A DNA stretch of 64,000 nucleotides from Tetranychus cinnabarinus (Eukaryota > Arthropoda > Arachnida > Trombidiformes > Tetranychidae): positions 7,891,501 through 7,955,500 of the forward strand of contig WHVY01000004.1 in NCBI GenBank assembly GCA_022266195.1. Reading direction: 5' to 3'. Position 1 is the stretch's first letter; each line of letters starts with the position of its first letter. Below the pieces are notes generated by a model. That model searched no databases. It worked only from the letters and a program-made list of their open reading frames with translations, and was not told the DNA's origin. Positions 49,985 to 61,139 of this stretch are shown piece by piece. Both the position numbers and the translations under genes were made by a program.

Positions 49985-50939
49985 CTAACCACGCATTCTT
50001 AGATACAGTTCATCTTGGCGACTATAGCCATGTTCAACGCTTTGCCTATAATGGAAATCACAGTAACTCCGTAAGAATTGTAGAACATTGAAGTCTCTGA
50101 AAACATTATCTGTTTCTCGCCATGCAGAGTTATGGCCATCATGGTGATATGCCCTTGCCATTATCGGTTGGACCCGTTGAGAAATCATTGAATTCAAATA
50201 ATCGTTACAGACGAGATCCTTTACCTTGTTACAGTGAGTTTTAGTATTCATATGTTGACAAAATCTAATACTGCATACTCCTTCTTGAATTTCGGTTTCA
50301 GGTCCTAGTTCATAAATAATACCAATGCGTTTCATGCAAAAAAAGTCATAGAAAGGATGAAATGAGAGATGCAAACGTTCGCCATTCTCAATGCATACAT
50401 CATGGATGTTGTCCTTCACAAAGGTTGAATTAATAGGATTCGCATCAGAAGGCAATCTAAAAGAGATTACGAGATGAATTTAATTCATGAATTGAATTTA
50501 AATCTACTAATTGATATTTAGAATAATAATGAAATGTAAGATTACTGTGTAATGTTATCAAAGGAAAGACAACGAATCAGTCTGCCACCATCCATTAAGG
50601 TTCTTTGATTAACAGGTCGGGTTTCAAGCAACCATAATTTGTCTACATATTTGTCTGGTATTCCAGTTAACGAAGCAAGCTATAATTAAATGCATAAACA
50701 ATAATAGATTAAAATGCTTGATGATCGAGTAATAAGCATAACTTACCTGTACAAATACTTGTTGCTCTTTGTATTCATATTTATCATCATTCCAATCAAT
50801 AACCATGTCATGATATTCACCTAAAAACTTTACTTTGAATGTAGCTAAAATATATTAAAGGTAAAAAATGAATTATCTTAAATTGAAAGCAACTGAACTG
50901 GGTAAACTTACTTTTATCAGAATCATTCTGTTGTTCCAT
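49985..50939 (-). CDS. Ubiquitin-like N-terminus plus novel domain, tandem family copy F (intact)
   Basis: Exons 50912-50939, 50747-50844, 50546-50679 and 49985-50456; 732 bases, 243 residues, phases 1, 0, 2 as in copy A. All splice sites are consensus if exon 3 ends at ACACA|GTAATC. The N-terminal part has MVIDWNDDKYEYKEQQ and LASLTGIP; the C-terminal module has FVKDNIHDVCIENGERLHL, KRIGIIY and VKDLVCND, and ends DELYLRMRG. Relative to A, exon 3 differs most (LLETRPVNQRT, then LIRCLSFDNIT), suggesting the loop between the ubiquitin-like strands evolves fast. Function unknown. Confidence 0.8.
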
Positions 50940-51634
50940 TTTAAAAGGTAACAATATCAGCATGAATTGTAAGACAGAAAACACGTGGATAAGGAAAGAG
51001 CTTCAACTCAAAGCGAAAGTTTAACTGAATAGATTCAAACCAGTTTTTGACCGACAGTTGGCCTAAGTTTCTTGGCATCTTAAAGATTCACCATTATGAT
51101 GACCTCTTTGGTTACTTTAGTTTATCTCTAACCTTACTAGAGGTTTCTGCAATCATCACCGATCGCAAATATCTTTCCACTGAGTACAAATGTATTCAAA
51201 TTTAAGCTTCAAGTGTCTAATGTAAAAAAATAAAAATAGAATCTGAATTTACAACTTAACAAAAGTCATCAAAGCTAGTGTATAAATAATGAACAAGAAT
51301 TGAATAGAATAATTAAACTATTACTAATCCAAAAACCAGAAGTATACTGTATACCAAACCGAGTAATCCCAAGTACATCGCAGCTGAAGCAGTACATCGG
51401 TGGTAAAAGAACAAAGTTGAAGTTGAAGTTTTTCATAAAATTGAATAAAACAAAAGAGTTAGCATTGTTATGTGGACTAGAAGCTGCTTCGATCAATGAA
51501 TTTCTTTCCATTGAGTACAATGAATTCCATTCACATTTGAAGACTCAAATTCCTAATGCAAAAACCATCGCAATGAGCAAACTAAAAAATTAAAAACGAT
51601 TATACAACTGAAAAAATTTAACCAAACTTCAACC

Positions 51635-52040
51635 ATGTCCTGATATTCACCTAAAAACTTTACTTTAAATGTAGCTAGAATAAATTTAAGGTTAAGAATG
51701 AATTAATTTAAAGCTTTTGTACTGATTGAAAGTTTTATCAGAATTATTCTGTTGTTCCATTTTAACAGGTAACAATATCAATATTTGAATGCATTGGAAA
51801 CAGAAAACATGTGAATTAGGAAAGAGCTTCAACTCAAAGCGAAAGTATAACTGATTAGATGCAAACTAGTTTTTGACCGAAACTAAAGCTATAAGAAAGT
51901 TGAGAAGCAATCAATAAATAAATTGATATATGAATACATTAATTCATGTTTCAATTAATCATAAAATGCAAGATTACTGTGTAATGTTATAAAAGGAAAG
52001 ACAGTGCGTCCGGATATTATCGTATAGATTGACAGGGCGA
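51635..52040 (-). pseudogene. Ubiquitin-like tandem family fragments
   Basis: Two scraps. About 51635-51765 holds exon 1 (complement of TTCTGTTGTTCCATTTTAAC) and the start of exon 2, cut off after the HDM codons, with the intron-1 donor region altered. About 51930-52040 holds the exon-3 donor region and part of exon 3. Other exons are absent. Confidence 0.75.
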
Positions 52041-52074
52041 CAAGAATATATTTGTAAGTCTGGATTCCCATATA

Positions 52075-52334
52075 CAGCAAAACCTCGTATATTTTGCCTT
52101 TTTTGAGTGCGGACATCTAACGTTCAAAAAAATAGAATAAGCACATTTTTAGTTATGCTGACTGTATATTACAGTCTCTGAAAATAAAATTTGCTCAAAT
52201 GAGTCAAAAAGTGAGCTCATTTGATTGTGAGCTACTGTAATTTACAGTCAACATAAGTAAAAATGTGCTTATTCTATTTTTTTGAACGTTAGATGTCCGC
52301 ACTCAAAAAAGGCAAAATATACGAGGTTTGAGTG
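52075..52334. mobile_element. TA-flanked inverted-repeat MITE, Tc1/mariner type (260 bases)
   Basis: Arms of about 100 bases are near-perfect reverse complements (words AACCTCGTATATTTTGCC, GAGTGCGGACATCTAACGTT, AATAAGCACATTTTTA). The element is flanked by TA on both sides (52073-52074 and 52335-52336). The homologous block at 49365-49375 reads CCCATATAGTC with a single TA and no element, i.e. an empty site. No coding capacity. Confidence 0.88.
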
Positions 52335-52382
52335 TAGTCGTAATCCTCAGCATAAATTAATCTGGTTGATCAAAATTCAACT

Positions 52383-53530
52383 TGTTGGATATGAAAATCG
52401 ACATCACAGCCCAAAACTAATGTCACATCCTTGTTTCCCATACTAAATTAATCTACTTTACATGTTCATTTATAACTTTTCGCAACTTTGATTTTTTACC
52501 CTCTCTACAACTACGTTACGTAACTCCCTGCGTGGAAAAACTAACTTTTGCCCCTTAAGTATTTCTATTGATATTAACCCCTTAACAGATACAACTTTCA
52601 ACGCTGATTCGATTAGTACAATCTAAATTTCCATAGGACGTATGGTTCCGGAGATATAAGCGACCCAATTAGGCCACGCCCCCTGCAGTTTATGTTTTCG
52701 GCTAATAACTCGAGAACCACTGATGCGATCTCAACGTGCATATCACCATTCGACTCGCCGTGCTGAATTATTACTGGCTATATGGTTTACTTTACGTTTA
52801 CAACAGTCCCTGAATTGTTTAGGTCAAAAAACCCGTTTTTGACCACTTTCAATACAGTCTCAAATGGTTACTTTTGGATACCTTTATAACTTCGCTATTA
52901 TTGGTGCTAACTTCAAGTGCGATATATTGTTCGAATGCCTCAAGCCTAGCGCACATAATAAAACACTAAAAACAACTACTTTCATACCACAACAATTCCA
53001 GTCAGGTCATTTCCCGAAAATGACCAATTATAGGTTGACCGACCATAACTTCTGAACCTGATTTCCTACAATTATAATTCAAGTTTCTTCGTGATCAGCA
53101 TCATCTAATTACTCTAAAAACACCTTTAAAAACAATGTATCTTGATTATTTAATTTTCCCAAATTTTCACCCAACAAAATCTTGTAATCCCATAAGCCTC
53201 AAATTGATCTTTTTGCCAAAACACAAATGTTGTACTTTTTCAGAGTCCTCGTGGACATTCATGTATTGTGACCACTCTGACTACAAAGAGGACTCACTCA
53301 ACCTATTTATACCCCAAAAATAAGTTCAATAAACAAGTTCGTATATTGATAATAATTGTATTAGTACCAATTCATTTTCACTTTTAAAAGGTTAATTCTT
53401 TTGTATCTTTTGACTTTAGCAAGTTGCTTTATTGCTATTAGTATTGTATTACTTTTAACTGACTGTGGATAGTCAACTTATACTTTTTACTTCAATCTAC
53501 AACGTACTTCAACATTGAATATTTCCAACA
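52383..53530 (+). repeat. 5' LTR of the copia-type element
   Basis: 1148 bases, long for a copia element. Carries a TATA-like CTATTTATA near 53303 and AATAAA at 53328-53333, consistent with promoter and poly(A) functions of an LTR. Differs from the 3' LTR by scattered substitutions and small indels. Confidence 0.93.
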
Positions 53531-53546
53531 GGTTATGGGCCCAGCC
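53531..53546 (+). other. Primer-binding site, complementary to an initiator-tRNA half
   Basis: Immediately after the 5' LTR, GGTTATGGGCCCAGCC. Its reverse complement contains GCTGGGCCCATAACC, which matches the anticodon arm of eukaryotic initiator tRNA-Met. Drosophila copia is known to prime from such an internal tRNA fragment, so this element probably shares that mechanism. Confidence 0.8.
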
Positions 53547-53736
53547 GTTTCCATTTAAATTCATTGCTGTGTTAAACTCTGCATCTACATCAAACTCTTA
53601 TTGTGCATCATCTTTCTCTATGTTTAGAGGCTTTACATCAATTTAACTTTTTGTGCAAATTTGTTCTCTGTGTTTAGAGGTTTTTTCATCTACCAAATTT
53701 TGTGTTACCAGTGGATATTGTGTTAACAATTCAACT

Positions 53737-56700
53737 ATGGCAAAAAGTGAAATCAACACTCAAATTAAACTCTCAACTGATAACTACCTGTCTTGGAAGC
53801 TTGGTATCTCTTGTGCGTTGCGTGCACATGGCTTGTGGGAAATCGTGGATGGATCATCAACATGTCCGATTGTACCCGAGGAAGCCAATCAGGAACAACA
53901 TCAACAACTTAAGAATTGGAAAAAGAACGACAACAAGGCTAAAACTCTCATCATTAACTCACTGGACGAAATTCACGTAAGACTTATTGTTAATTGCACT
54001 ACCTCATATGATATGTTTGCTAAGATTGTTGATTATCGTGAACAGACTACTGTCACATCAAAGTATGAAGCTAAAAAGAAATTCACTGATTTAACTTACA
54101 CTGCCGCTCATAATGTTACCAGTTACCTTGTCGAGTTAGAAACCATTACTAAACAATTGTATGATTTAGGAGCACCTGTAAGTGAAGATGATATTCAGCT
54201 CAAAATAATTCATGATCTACCAAAAGCCTTTGATTCATTTAAACAAAATCTAGATTTAGCTCTAACAGCAGGAGTACCAATAAGTCTACGCAGTCTTAAG
54301 CAAAAATTACTTCAAGTTGAGAAACAATTAGGTTTGGGTCAAACCAATAAACAAGGTGAAGCTCTAACTATGCAAGGTTCAGAGCAAGTCAAAGACAACT
54401 CTGAGAAACATTGCTGGAATTGTGGTTTGAAAGGACATGTGAAACAAGAGTGCAGAAGAGGTCGTATGCAAACCAATAATAATTTTCAGAATCGAAACAA
54501 CTACTCTAACAACAATAGAAATACCAATAGATTTACTAATAATAACCAGAGACACTCTTTCAACAACCGAAATAATTATAATAGTGGTAGTTTTAATAAC
54601 AATCATCGTAGAAACACTAATAATCAAGTTCATAACAATAACTATCGATCTAACAATTATCACAATCATCGTTCAGGCAATTTCAATAATCGTGCTAACA
54701 ATCGTAATAACAATTTCAGACCTAACCAAAACAATTCCAATCAACAAAACTTTGCAAACCCAGTGCAGAATACTTCACAAGCTGACAACATACAAGAAAT
54801 AGAATCGAACTTAGGGTTGATTATGCATGCTGCAAATGCTTCTAGTTCATCTTGGATACTTGATTCTGGATGTTCTTTCCATTGTACATCAAATATTAAT
54901 GAATTCTCTGAATTCAACAAACTAGATAAACCAATTGATTTAACTATTGGAGATGGTAATAAAGTGCAGGGAATTGCTAGTGGAACAATTAAAGTAATTT
55001 CGTATGATGGTGAACAATGGAAAGAACGTTCAATTCAAGATGTTTTGTTTGTTCCTAATCTTGGAAACTTTAATCTTCTTTCATATGGCAGTTGTTTTAA
55101 AAAGGGATTTGCCCTTAGGGTAATTCCTAATACAAACCAACATGAACTATACCATAGAGATTCAAACACTTCTATATGTATTGCAGACCTAATTGGAAGT
55201 ACCTTACATCTGAGAATGAAATCAAAAACCACTTCTAATAACATTTTAATGAGTGTGTCTGACAATAATTTAACTGAATGGCATGAACGCCTTGCACATA
55301 TTAATATTCACAAAATTATTTCCATGTCAAAGGAAGGTTTGTTACCACCTATCAAAGTTGATGTTGATGTTAACAAATTCACATGCGATGCATGTATTAA
55401 AGGTAAAATGACTAAAAAGTCGTTCAAAACAGTTGCACCTCGAGAAATAAGATTAGGAGAAGCAATGCATTGTGACCTTCAGGGTCCAATGGAAGTACCT
55501 TCTATTAGTGGATCACAGTATGCTCTTGTTGTTAAAGATGAATTCAGCACTTTTAGAAGTATCTACTTTCAAAAATTTAAATCTGACACGTTTGCCTCAT
55601 TACAATGTCACATAAATTTTTGCAATAGAATCAGTGGTAACAAAATCAAAATTATGCGATCAGATAATGGTATGGAATTTTTAGATGGAAGAGTTGAAAG
55701 TTTACTTCAGAAAAATAACATTCACCATGAATACAGCACACCTTACACTCCTGAACAAAATGGTTATGTAGAACGTGAGAATAGATCAATTACTGAATTA
55801 GCTAGGTCTCTCATCTACAGTTGTAACCTACCTAAGTTTTTATGGGCCGAAGCAATGAATACAGCAGTGTATTCATTAAACTTAGTTCCTAATAAAAAAC
55901 TTAAAGGTATTACTCCATATGAAGTATGGACATCAAAGAAACCAAAATACAGTCATCTTAGGAAGTTTGGTACAATTTGTTATGTTAGAATACCAGATGA
56001 AACGCGAAAGAAGTGGGATCCAAAAGCAAGGAAATGCATATTTGTAGGGTATACTCACAGTACTAGTAACTTCAGAGTTTTCGATCCTATCGCAAATAAG
56101 GTTATTGTTACATGCAATATAAGGTTTGGAGACAAACCAGATAATGCTGTAGAAGCTATTGAAGCTATTAAAAACGATAAAGTGACTGATTTGAAAGAAC
56201 TGTGTGCAACGCCTAAGTTAAGTGCAAAAGAACTTGAAGAAGCTTACAATGCTGACACTGATATTGAAGACGAAGATACAGAAGAACCTCATGTTAAGAA
56301 AGTTTGTTTTCAAGCAATAATTACAAACAATGATCCTGTAACGTATGAACAAGCTATGTCAAGTCCTGACCATGTAAAATGGCTTGAGGCTATGAATGAT
56401 GAACTATTGTCACTCAAAAAGAATTCAACATATGATCTAGTTAAGCTTCCCTACGGGAAGAGATGTATTTCATGCAGATGGGTTTTCCGCATTAAAAAGA
56501 ATGTTGATGGTTCTATTGACAAATTTAAAGCTAGATTAGTTGCAAAGGGTTATTCCCAGAAAAGTGGTGTTGACTACTTTGAAACATTTTCACCAGTAGC
56601 AAGGTACGACTCTATTAGAGCTATTCTAGCTATTTCTTCTGCAAAACAAATGCACTTGTTACAATTCGATGTAAAGACAGCTTTTCTTTACGGCGAATTG

Positions 56701-57855
56701 GAAGAAGAAATATATATGAATCAACCACCAGGTTTTGAAGATGGAACTGATAAAGTGTGCAAACTTAAAAGAGGTCTTTATGGACTGAAACAAGCTCCAC
56801 GGCAGTGGAACATTAAAGTAGTGGATTTCTTTAAAAAGCATGGCTTTCAACAAAGTCAAGCAGATCAGTGCATATTTACTAAATTCACGAATGGATTGAC
56901 AATCGTGGTAATATATGTTGATGACGGTTTAGTGTCAAGTACTAACAAACAAGAATTACTGAATTTAGTGAGAGACTTGAGTGAAACCTTTGAAATGAAG
57001 TTCCATAAACCACAAATCTTTGTTGGTATGGAAATAACACAATCCAACGATCGATCAATAATCAAAATAAAGCAAACTGGTTATATTAAGGAATTGTTAA
57101 AGCGATTCAAAATGGAGGATTGCAAACCAGTTGCAACTCCTGGTGACCCTGGTACTAAACTTTTAGCTTCAAAAGATGGTCCAGATGATACAATACCATA
57201 CCAAGAAGCAGTTGGTGCTTTATTGTATCTATCGATTATCTCTCGCCCAGACATCACTTACAATGTTAACAAAGCATCACAATTTAATGCTTGTTATAAT
57301 GCTTCACATTGGCAAGCAATCAAGCGCATTCTTAGATATCTTTCAGGTACCCGAGATATTGGTATTACATTTGGTGCAGATAACTCCAACTTCGATTTAA
57401 TCGGTTACTGTGACGCTGACTATGCAGCTGATATTGATACAAGAAAGTCAACAAGTGGTTTCCTATGCTGTCTTGGAAATTCTCCAGTCTCTTGGGCATC
57501 AAGACTACAGCGAAGTGTCGCACAATCAACCACGGAAGCAGAGTATATGGCAATTGCAGATTGTGCAAAAGATGTTCTTTGGTTTCAACAACTATTTAAA
57601 GATCTTCAAATAACAATCAACAAACCTATTGTAATCTTTTCTGATAATCAAGGAGCAATCCTACTTACCAGAAACTCAGTATTTCACAAGAGAACCAAAC
57701 ACATTGATGTTAGGTATCACTTTATTAGAGATCTACAAGAAGAAGGAACCATAAAAATTCAATTCTTACCAACAGAAAAGCAACCCGCTGACATGCTTAC
57801 CAAGTCTTTGAACCATCCATCTTTCTCAAGATGTCTATCATACATCAATATGTGA
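53737..57855 (+). CDS. Copia-type Gag-Pol polyprotein (intact)
   Basis: One frame open from 53653. I choose the Met at 53737 (MAKSEINTQIKLSTDNYLSW), which starts the conserved Gag; the upstream 28 codons look like leader. The product is about 1372 residues. Order: Gag; zinc knuckle CWNCGLKGHVKQEC; a long Asn-rich stretch; protease with active-site DSG (SWILDSGCSFHC); integrase with HHCC region (HERLAHINIH, CDAC) and DDE core (CDLQGP, RSDNGMEF, EQNGYVERE); reverse transcriptase (FDVKTAFLYGELEEEIYM, YVDDGLV); RNase H (YCDADYAADIDTRKSTSG) and a C-terminal SDNQGA block. Domain order (integrase before reverse transcriptase) is diagnostic of Ty1/copia. I see no frameshift or stop, so it may still be active. 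Confidence 0.95.
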   Translation: MAKSEINTQIKLSTDNYLSWKLGISCALRAHGLWEIVDGSSTCPIVPEEANQEQHQQLKNWKKNDNKAKTLIINSLDEIHVRLIVNCTTSYDMFAKIVDYREQTTVTSKYEAKKKFTDLTYTAAHNVTSYLVELETITKQLYDLGAPVSEDDIQLKIIHDLPKAFDSFKQNLDLALTAGVPISLRSLKQKLLQVEKQLGLGQTNKQGEALTMQGSEQVKDNSEKHCWNCGLKGHVKQECRRGRMQTNNNFQNRNNYSNNNRNTNRFTNNNQRHSFNNRNNYNSGSFNNNHRRNTNNQVHNNNYRSNNYHNHRSGNFNNRANNRNNNFRPNQNNSNQQNFANPVQNTSQADNIQEIESNLGLIMHAANASSSSWILDSGCSFHCTSNINEFSEFNKLDKPIDLTIGDGNKVQGIASGTIKVISYDGEQWKERSIQDVLFVPNLGNFNLLSYGSCFKKGFALRVIPNTNQHELYHRDSNTSICIADLIGSTLHLRMKSKTTSNNILMSVSDNNLTEWHERLAHINIHKIISMSKEGLLPPIKVDVDVNKFTCDACIKGKMTKKSFKTVAPREIRLGEAMHCDLQGPMEVPSISGSQYALVVKDEFSTFRSIYFQKFKSDTFASLQCHINFCNRISGNKIKIMRSDNGMEFLDGRVESLLQKNNIHHEYSTPYTPEQNGYVERENRSITELARSLIYSCNLPKFLWAEAMNTAVYSLNLVPNKKLKGITPYEVWTSKKPKYSHLRKFGTICYVRIPDETRKKWDPKARKCIFVGYTHSTSNFRVFDPIANKVIVTCNIRFGDKPDNAVEAIEAIKNDKVTDLKELCATPKLSAKELEEAYNADTDIEDEDTEEPHVKKVCFQAIITNNDPVTYEQAMSSPDHVKWLEAMNDELLSLKKNSTYDLVKLPYGKRCISCRWVFRIKKNVDGSIDKFKARLVAKGYSQKSGVDYFETFSPVARYDSIRAILAISSAKQMHLLQFDVKTAFLYGELEEEIYMNQPPGFEDGTDKVCKLKRGLYGLKQAPRQWNIKVVDFFKKHGFQQSQADQCIFTKFTNGLTIVVIYVDDGLVSSTNKQELLNLVRDLSETFEMKFHKPQIFVGMEITQSNDRSIIKIKQTGYIKELLKRFKMEDCKPVATPGDPGTKLLASKDGPDDTIPYQEAVGALLYLSIISRPDITYNVNKASQFNACYNASHWQAIKRILRYLSGTRDIGITFGADNSNFDLIGYCDADYAADIDTRKSTSGFLCCLGNSPVSWASRLQRSVAQSTTEAEYMAIADCAKDVLWFQQLFKDLQITINKPIVIFSDNQGAILLTRNSVFHKRTKHIDVRYHFIRDLQEEGTIKIQFLPTEKQPADMLTKSLNHPSFSRCLSYINM

Positions 57856-57880
57856 AAAATACCAAATTTGTGTATTTGGC

Positions 57881-57889
57881 AAGGGAGGA
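57881..57889 (+). other. Polypurine tract of the copia-type element
   Basis: AAGGGAGGA lies directly before the 3' LTR and after the gag-pol stop, the expected plus-strand priming site. Confidence 0.8.
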
Positions 57890-59039
57890 TGTTGGATATG
57901 AAAATCGACATCACAGCCCAAAACTAATGTCACATCCTTGTTTCCCATACTGAATTACTCTACTTTACATGTTCATTTATAACTTTTCGCAACTTTGATT
58001 TTTTACCCTCTCTACAACTACGTTACGTAACTCCCTGCGTGGAAAAACTAACTTTTGCCCCTTTGATATTTCTATTGATATTAACACTTAAACAGATACA
58101 ACTTTCAATGCTGATTCGATTGGTATAATCTAAATTTCCATAGGACGTATGGTTCCAGAGATACAAGCGACCCAATTAAGCCACGCCCCCTTCAGTTTAT
58201 GTTTTCGGCTAATAACTCGAGAACCACTGATGCGATCTCAACTTGCTTATCACCATTCGACTCGCCGTGCTGAATTATTACTGGTTATATGGTTACCTTC
58301 ACGTTTACAACAGTCCCTGAATTGTTTAGGTCAAAAAAACCCGTTTTTGACCACTTTCAATACAGTCTCAAATGGTTACTTTTGGATACTTTAATAACTT
58401 CGTGATTATTGGTGCTAACTTCAATTGCAATATATTGTTCGAATGGTCCAAGCCTAGCGCACATAATAAAATACTAAAAACAACTACTTTCATACCACAA
58501 CAATTTCTGTCAGGTCATTTCCCAAAAATGACCAATTATAGGTTGACCAACCATAACTTCTGAACCCGATGTCCCACAATAATAATTCAAGTTTCTTCGT
58601 GATCAGCATCATCTAATTACTCTAAAAACACCTTTAAAAACTATGTATCTTGATTATTCAATTTTCTCAAATTTTCACCCAACAAAATCTGGTAATCCCA
58701 TAAGCCTCAAATTGATCTTTTTTGCCAAAACACAAATGTTGTTCTTTTTCAGAGTCCTCGTGGACATCAATGTATTGTGAACACTCTTACTACAAAGAGG
58801 ACTCACTTGACCTATTTAAACCCCAAAAATACGTTCAATAAACATGTTCGTATATTGATAATAATTGTATTAGTACCAATTCATTTTCACTTTTAAAAGG
58901 TTAATTCTTTTGTATCTTTTGACTTTAGCAAGTTGCTTTATTGCTATTAGTATTGTATTACTTTTAACTGACTGTGGATAGTCAACTTATACTTTTTACT
59001 TCAATCTACAACGTACTTCAACATTGAATATTTCCAACA
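57890..59039 (+). repeat. 3' LTR of the copia-type element
   Basis: 1150 bases, TGTTGGA...TCCAACA, followed by target duplicate CAACT. The AATAAA-containing segment is kept (near 58837), while the TATA-like block reads CTATTTAAA here. Open frames at 58149-58394 and 58372-58563 are LTR sequence, not genes. Confidence 0.93.
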
Positions 59040-59044
59040 CAACT

Positions 59045-59454
59045 CACTCAATCTGAGACATATAAATATACATAATGAACAAGAATTGAATAGAATAATT
59101 AAACTACAAAAACCAGAAGTATACCGTATACTTTATACCAAAAGACAATAATTAAACCGAGTAATCCCAAGTTCATCGCAGCTGAAGTTAAATTAGCAAG
59201 TAAAAAAACAGTTTTGCATAAAATTAAATAAAACAAAAGCGTTATCATTGTTAAGTGAACTAGAAGCTGCTGCGATCAATAAATTTCTATCCACTGAGTA
59301 CAATGAACACCATTCACATTTGAAGTTTACGATGATGATTACAGTTTGAATCAGTAAACAGTGGTTGATACAAAATTAGACATTGATGGAATACATTTGA
59401 AATAAGATTAGACTTCAGAATTTTTCGTAAGGTTTATTTATTCAATTTAAATAA
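59045..59454. other. Spacer between the retrotransposon and copy G
   Basis: Continuation of the array spacer interrupted by the retrotransposon (AATCTGAGACATATAAATAT, GAAGTATACCGTATAC, the FLSTEYN relic at about 59280). No gene. Confidence 0.55.
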
Positions 59455-60411
59455 CTAACCACGCATTCTGAGATACAGATCTCTTTGACGACGCTCATCA
59501 TCAGCTTCAACGCTGTCAAATCTATCACACTCATTCCGTAAAAATTGTTGAACATTGTATTCTCTGAAAATTTTATCTGTTTCTCGAAACCAATAAGTAC
59601 CAGGAGCACGTGCGCACTCCACTATCGGTTGGACCCGTTGAGAAATCTGTGAATTCAAATCATCGTTACAGACGAGATCCTCTACCTTGTTAAAATAACT
59701 TTTAGTATTCATATGTTGACAAACTCTACTGCAAACTCCTTCTTGAACCCTGTTTTCAGGTAACAGATCATAACTAATACCAATGCGTTTCATGAAATGA
59801 AAGTCATAAAAAGGAAAGAACCTGAGATGAAACCGTTCGCCATCCTCAATGCATACATCATGGATGTTGTCCTTCACAAAGGTTAAATGATTACGTCTCG
59901 ACTCAGGAGGCATGCTAAAAGAAATTCGAGAAGCAATTAATAAATAAATTGATATATGAATTTACTTTTTGATGATCCGATTAATAATAAAATGTAAGAT
60001 TACTGTGTAATGTTACGAATGGAGCGACTTTGAACCCATCTGCGACCATCGATCAAGGGTCCTGGATTGACAGGTCGCACTTCTCCTAACACAAGAGCTA
60101 CTTTATAATTGCTTGGTATTCCAGTTACCGATGCAAGCTATAATCAAATGCATAAACGATAATGAAATTAAAATAAGTTGTTGTTCAATGATCGATTAAT
60201 GAACATAACTTACCTGTTCGAATACTTGTTGCTGTTTGTATTCATATTTATCATCATTCCAATCAATAACCATGTCATGATATTCACCTAAAAACTTTAC
60301 TTTGAATGTAGCTGAAGAAATGAAAATAAAATGAAATGAAAGGTAAGAATGGAATTATCTTGAATTGAAAAAAATGAACTTACTTTTGTTAGAGTTATTC
60401 TGTTGTTGCAT
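59455..60411 (-). CDS. Ubiquitin-like N-terminus plus novel domain, tandem family copy G (intact)
   Basis: Exons 60384-60411, 60214-60311, 60004-60137 and 59455-59914; 720 bases, 239 residues. The start is MQQQNNSNK, one residue different from the MEQQN start of the other copies. The ubiquitin-like half has FKVKFLGEYHDMVIDWNDDK and LASVTGIP; exon 3 ends in the family-typical NIT. The C-terminal module has FVKDNIHDVCIEDGERFHL, KRIGISYDLLPE and VEDLVCNDDLNSQ, and ends RDLYLRMRG; one residue is deleted in the Cys pair region (CSRVCQH). It lies downstream of the retrotransposon insertion, which does not touch it. Function unknown. Confidence 0.8.
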
Positions 60412-60662
60412 TTCAACAAGTATCAATATCAATGTACAACTGAATTAAGAGACAGAAAACACGTGGATAAGGAAATAGCTTCAACTCAAAGTGAAAGTTG
60501 AACTGAAAACATTCAAACCAGTTTGTGACTTAAAAATTGTTTGAAACAATTGGTCTAAGTTTCTTGGCATCTTAAAGGTTACTTATAATAATGTCCTTTC
60601 TTGTTACTTTAGTAAATCTTTAACCTGAATAGAAACTGTGATAAATAAATTTCTTTACACTG

Positions 60663-61099
60663 ACAAGGGCACGTTCTAAGGTATGAAATCGATATGGAAT
60701 TTCATTGGTCGCTATCGGCACATTAGACCATGTTAAAGACTAATACAAAGAAATTAGCTGCTACCTTTTCGATTTCGGCAATTTATCGCCTTTTTTCTAG
60801 AAAAATTTGCATGCTTTTTTATGAAGATTTGTATTTGTTTTATTGAATGCATCGTATTAATACTCTGATTGTGTAATGATACATATATGTTGGCTGTTTC
60901 AACATTTCAAAGTTTGAAAAATGAAATTACAAATCCTCATAGAAAAGCATGCAAATTTTCTTAGAAAAATGGCGATAAATTGCCGAAATCGAAAAGGTAG
61001 CAGCTACTTTCTTTGTATTAGTCTTTAACATGGTCTAATGTGCTGATAGCGACCAATGAAATCTCCATATCGATTTCATACTTTAGAACGTTCCCTTGT
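60663..61099. mobile_element. Large inverted-repeat (foldback/MITE) element, 437 bases
   Basis: Arms of about 170 bases (60663-60832 and 60930-61099) are reverse complements with few mismatches (words GAAATCGATATGGA, GACCATGTTAAAGACTAATA, TTTTCGATTTCGGCAATTTA). The outer end reads ACAAGGG/CCCTTGT, with a spacer of about 97 bases. No open frame. I could not define a target duplication. Confidence 0.8.
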
Positions 61100-61139
61100 A
61101 AGCTCAAAAGTAACTCAGTTTGGTTGGATTTAAATGAAT

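Larger units (their letters stand above)
50940..52382. other. Spacer after copy F, with family fragments and a MITE
   Basis: Contains a truncated copy (exon 1 and part of exon 2) at about 51635-51765 and an intron-3/exon-3 scrap at about 51890-52040, then a block shared with 49340-49420 that is interrupted by the 52075-52334 element. The open frame 51300-51593 is the least damaged form of the FLSTEYN/HLKT relic. No intact gene. Confidence 0.55.
52383..59039 (+). mobile_element. Complete copia-type (Ty1/copia) LTR retrotransposon
   Basis: LTRs at 52383-53530 and 57890-59039 begin TGTTGGA and end TCCAACA. The element is flanked by the 5-base direct repeat CAACT (52378-52382 and 59040-59044). 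Paralogous spacers (37300, 39660) show the same site uninterrupted, AAATTCAACTCAC. Between the LTRs lie a primer-binding site, one gag-pol frame and a polypurine tract. By eye the two LTRs differ at a few per cent of positions, so the insertion is not brand new although the gene is intact. Confidence 0.97.

Noticed and set aside
51300..51593. 97-codon plus-strand frame in the array spacer
   Set aside because: Same sequence is broken at 37340, 39700 and 59090; it is the best-preserved relic of a repeat rather than a gene I can support.
58149..58563. Two overlapping plus-strand frames
   Set aside because: They fall in the 3' LTR and are matched by 5' LTR sequence; no gene is expected there.
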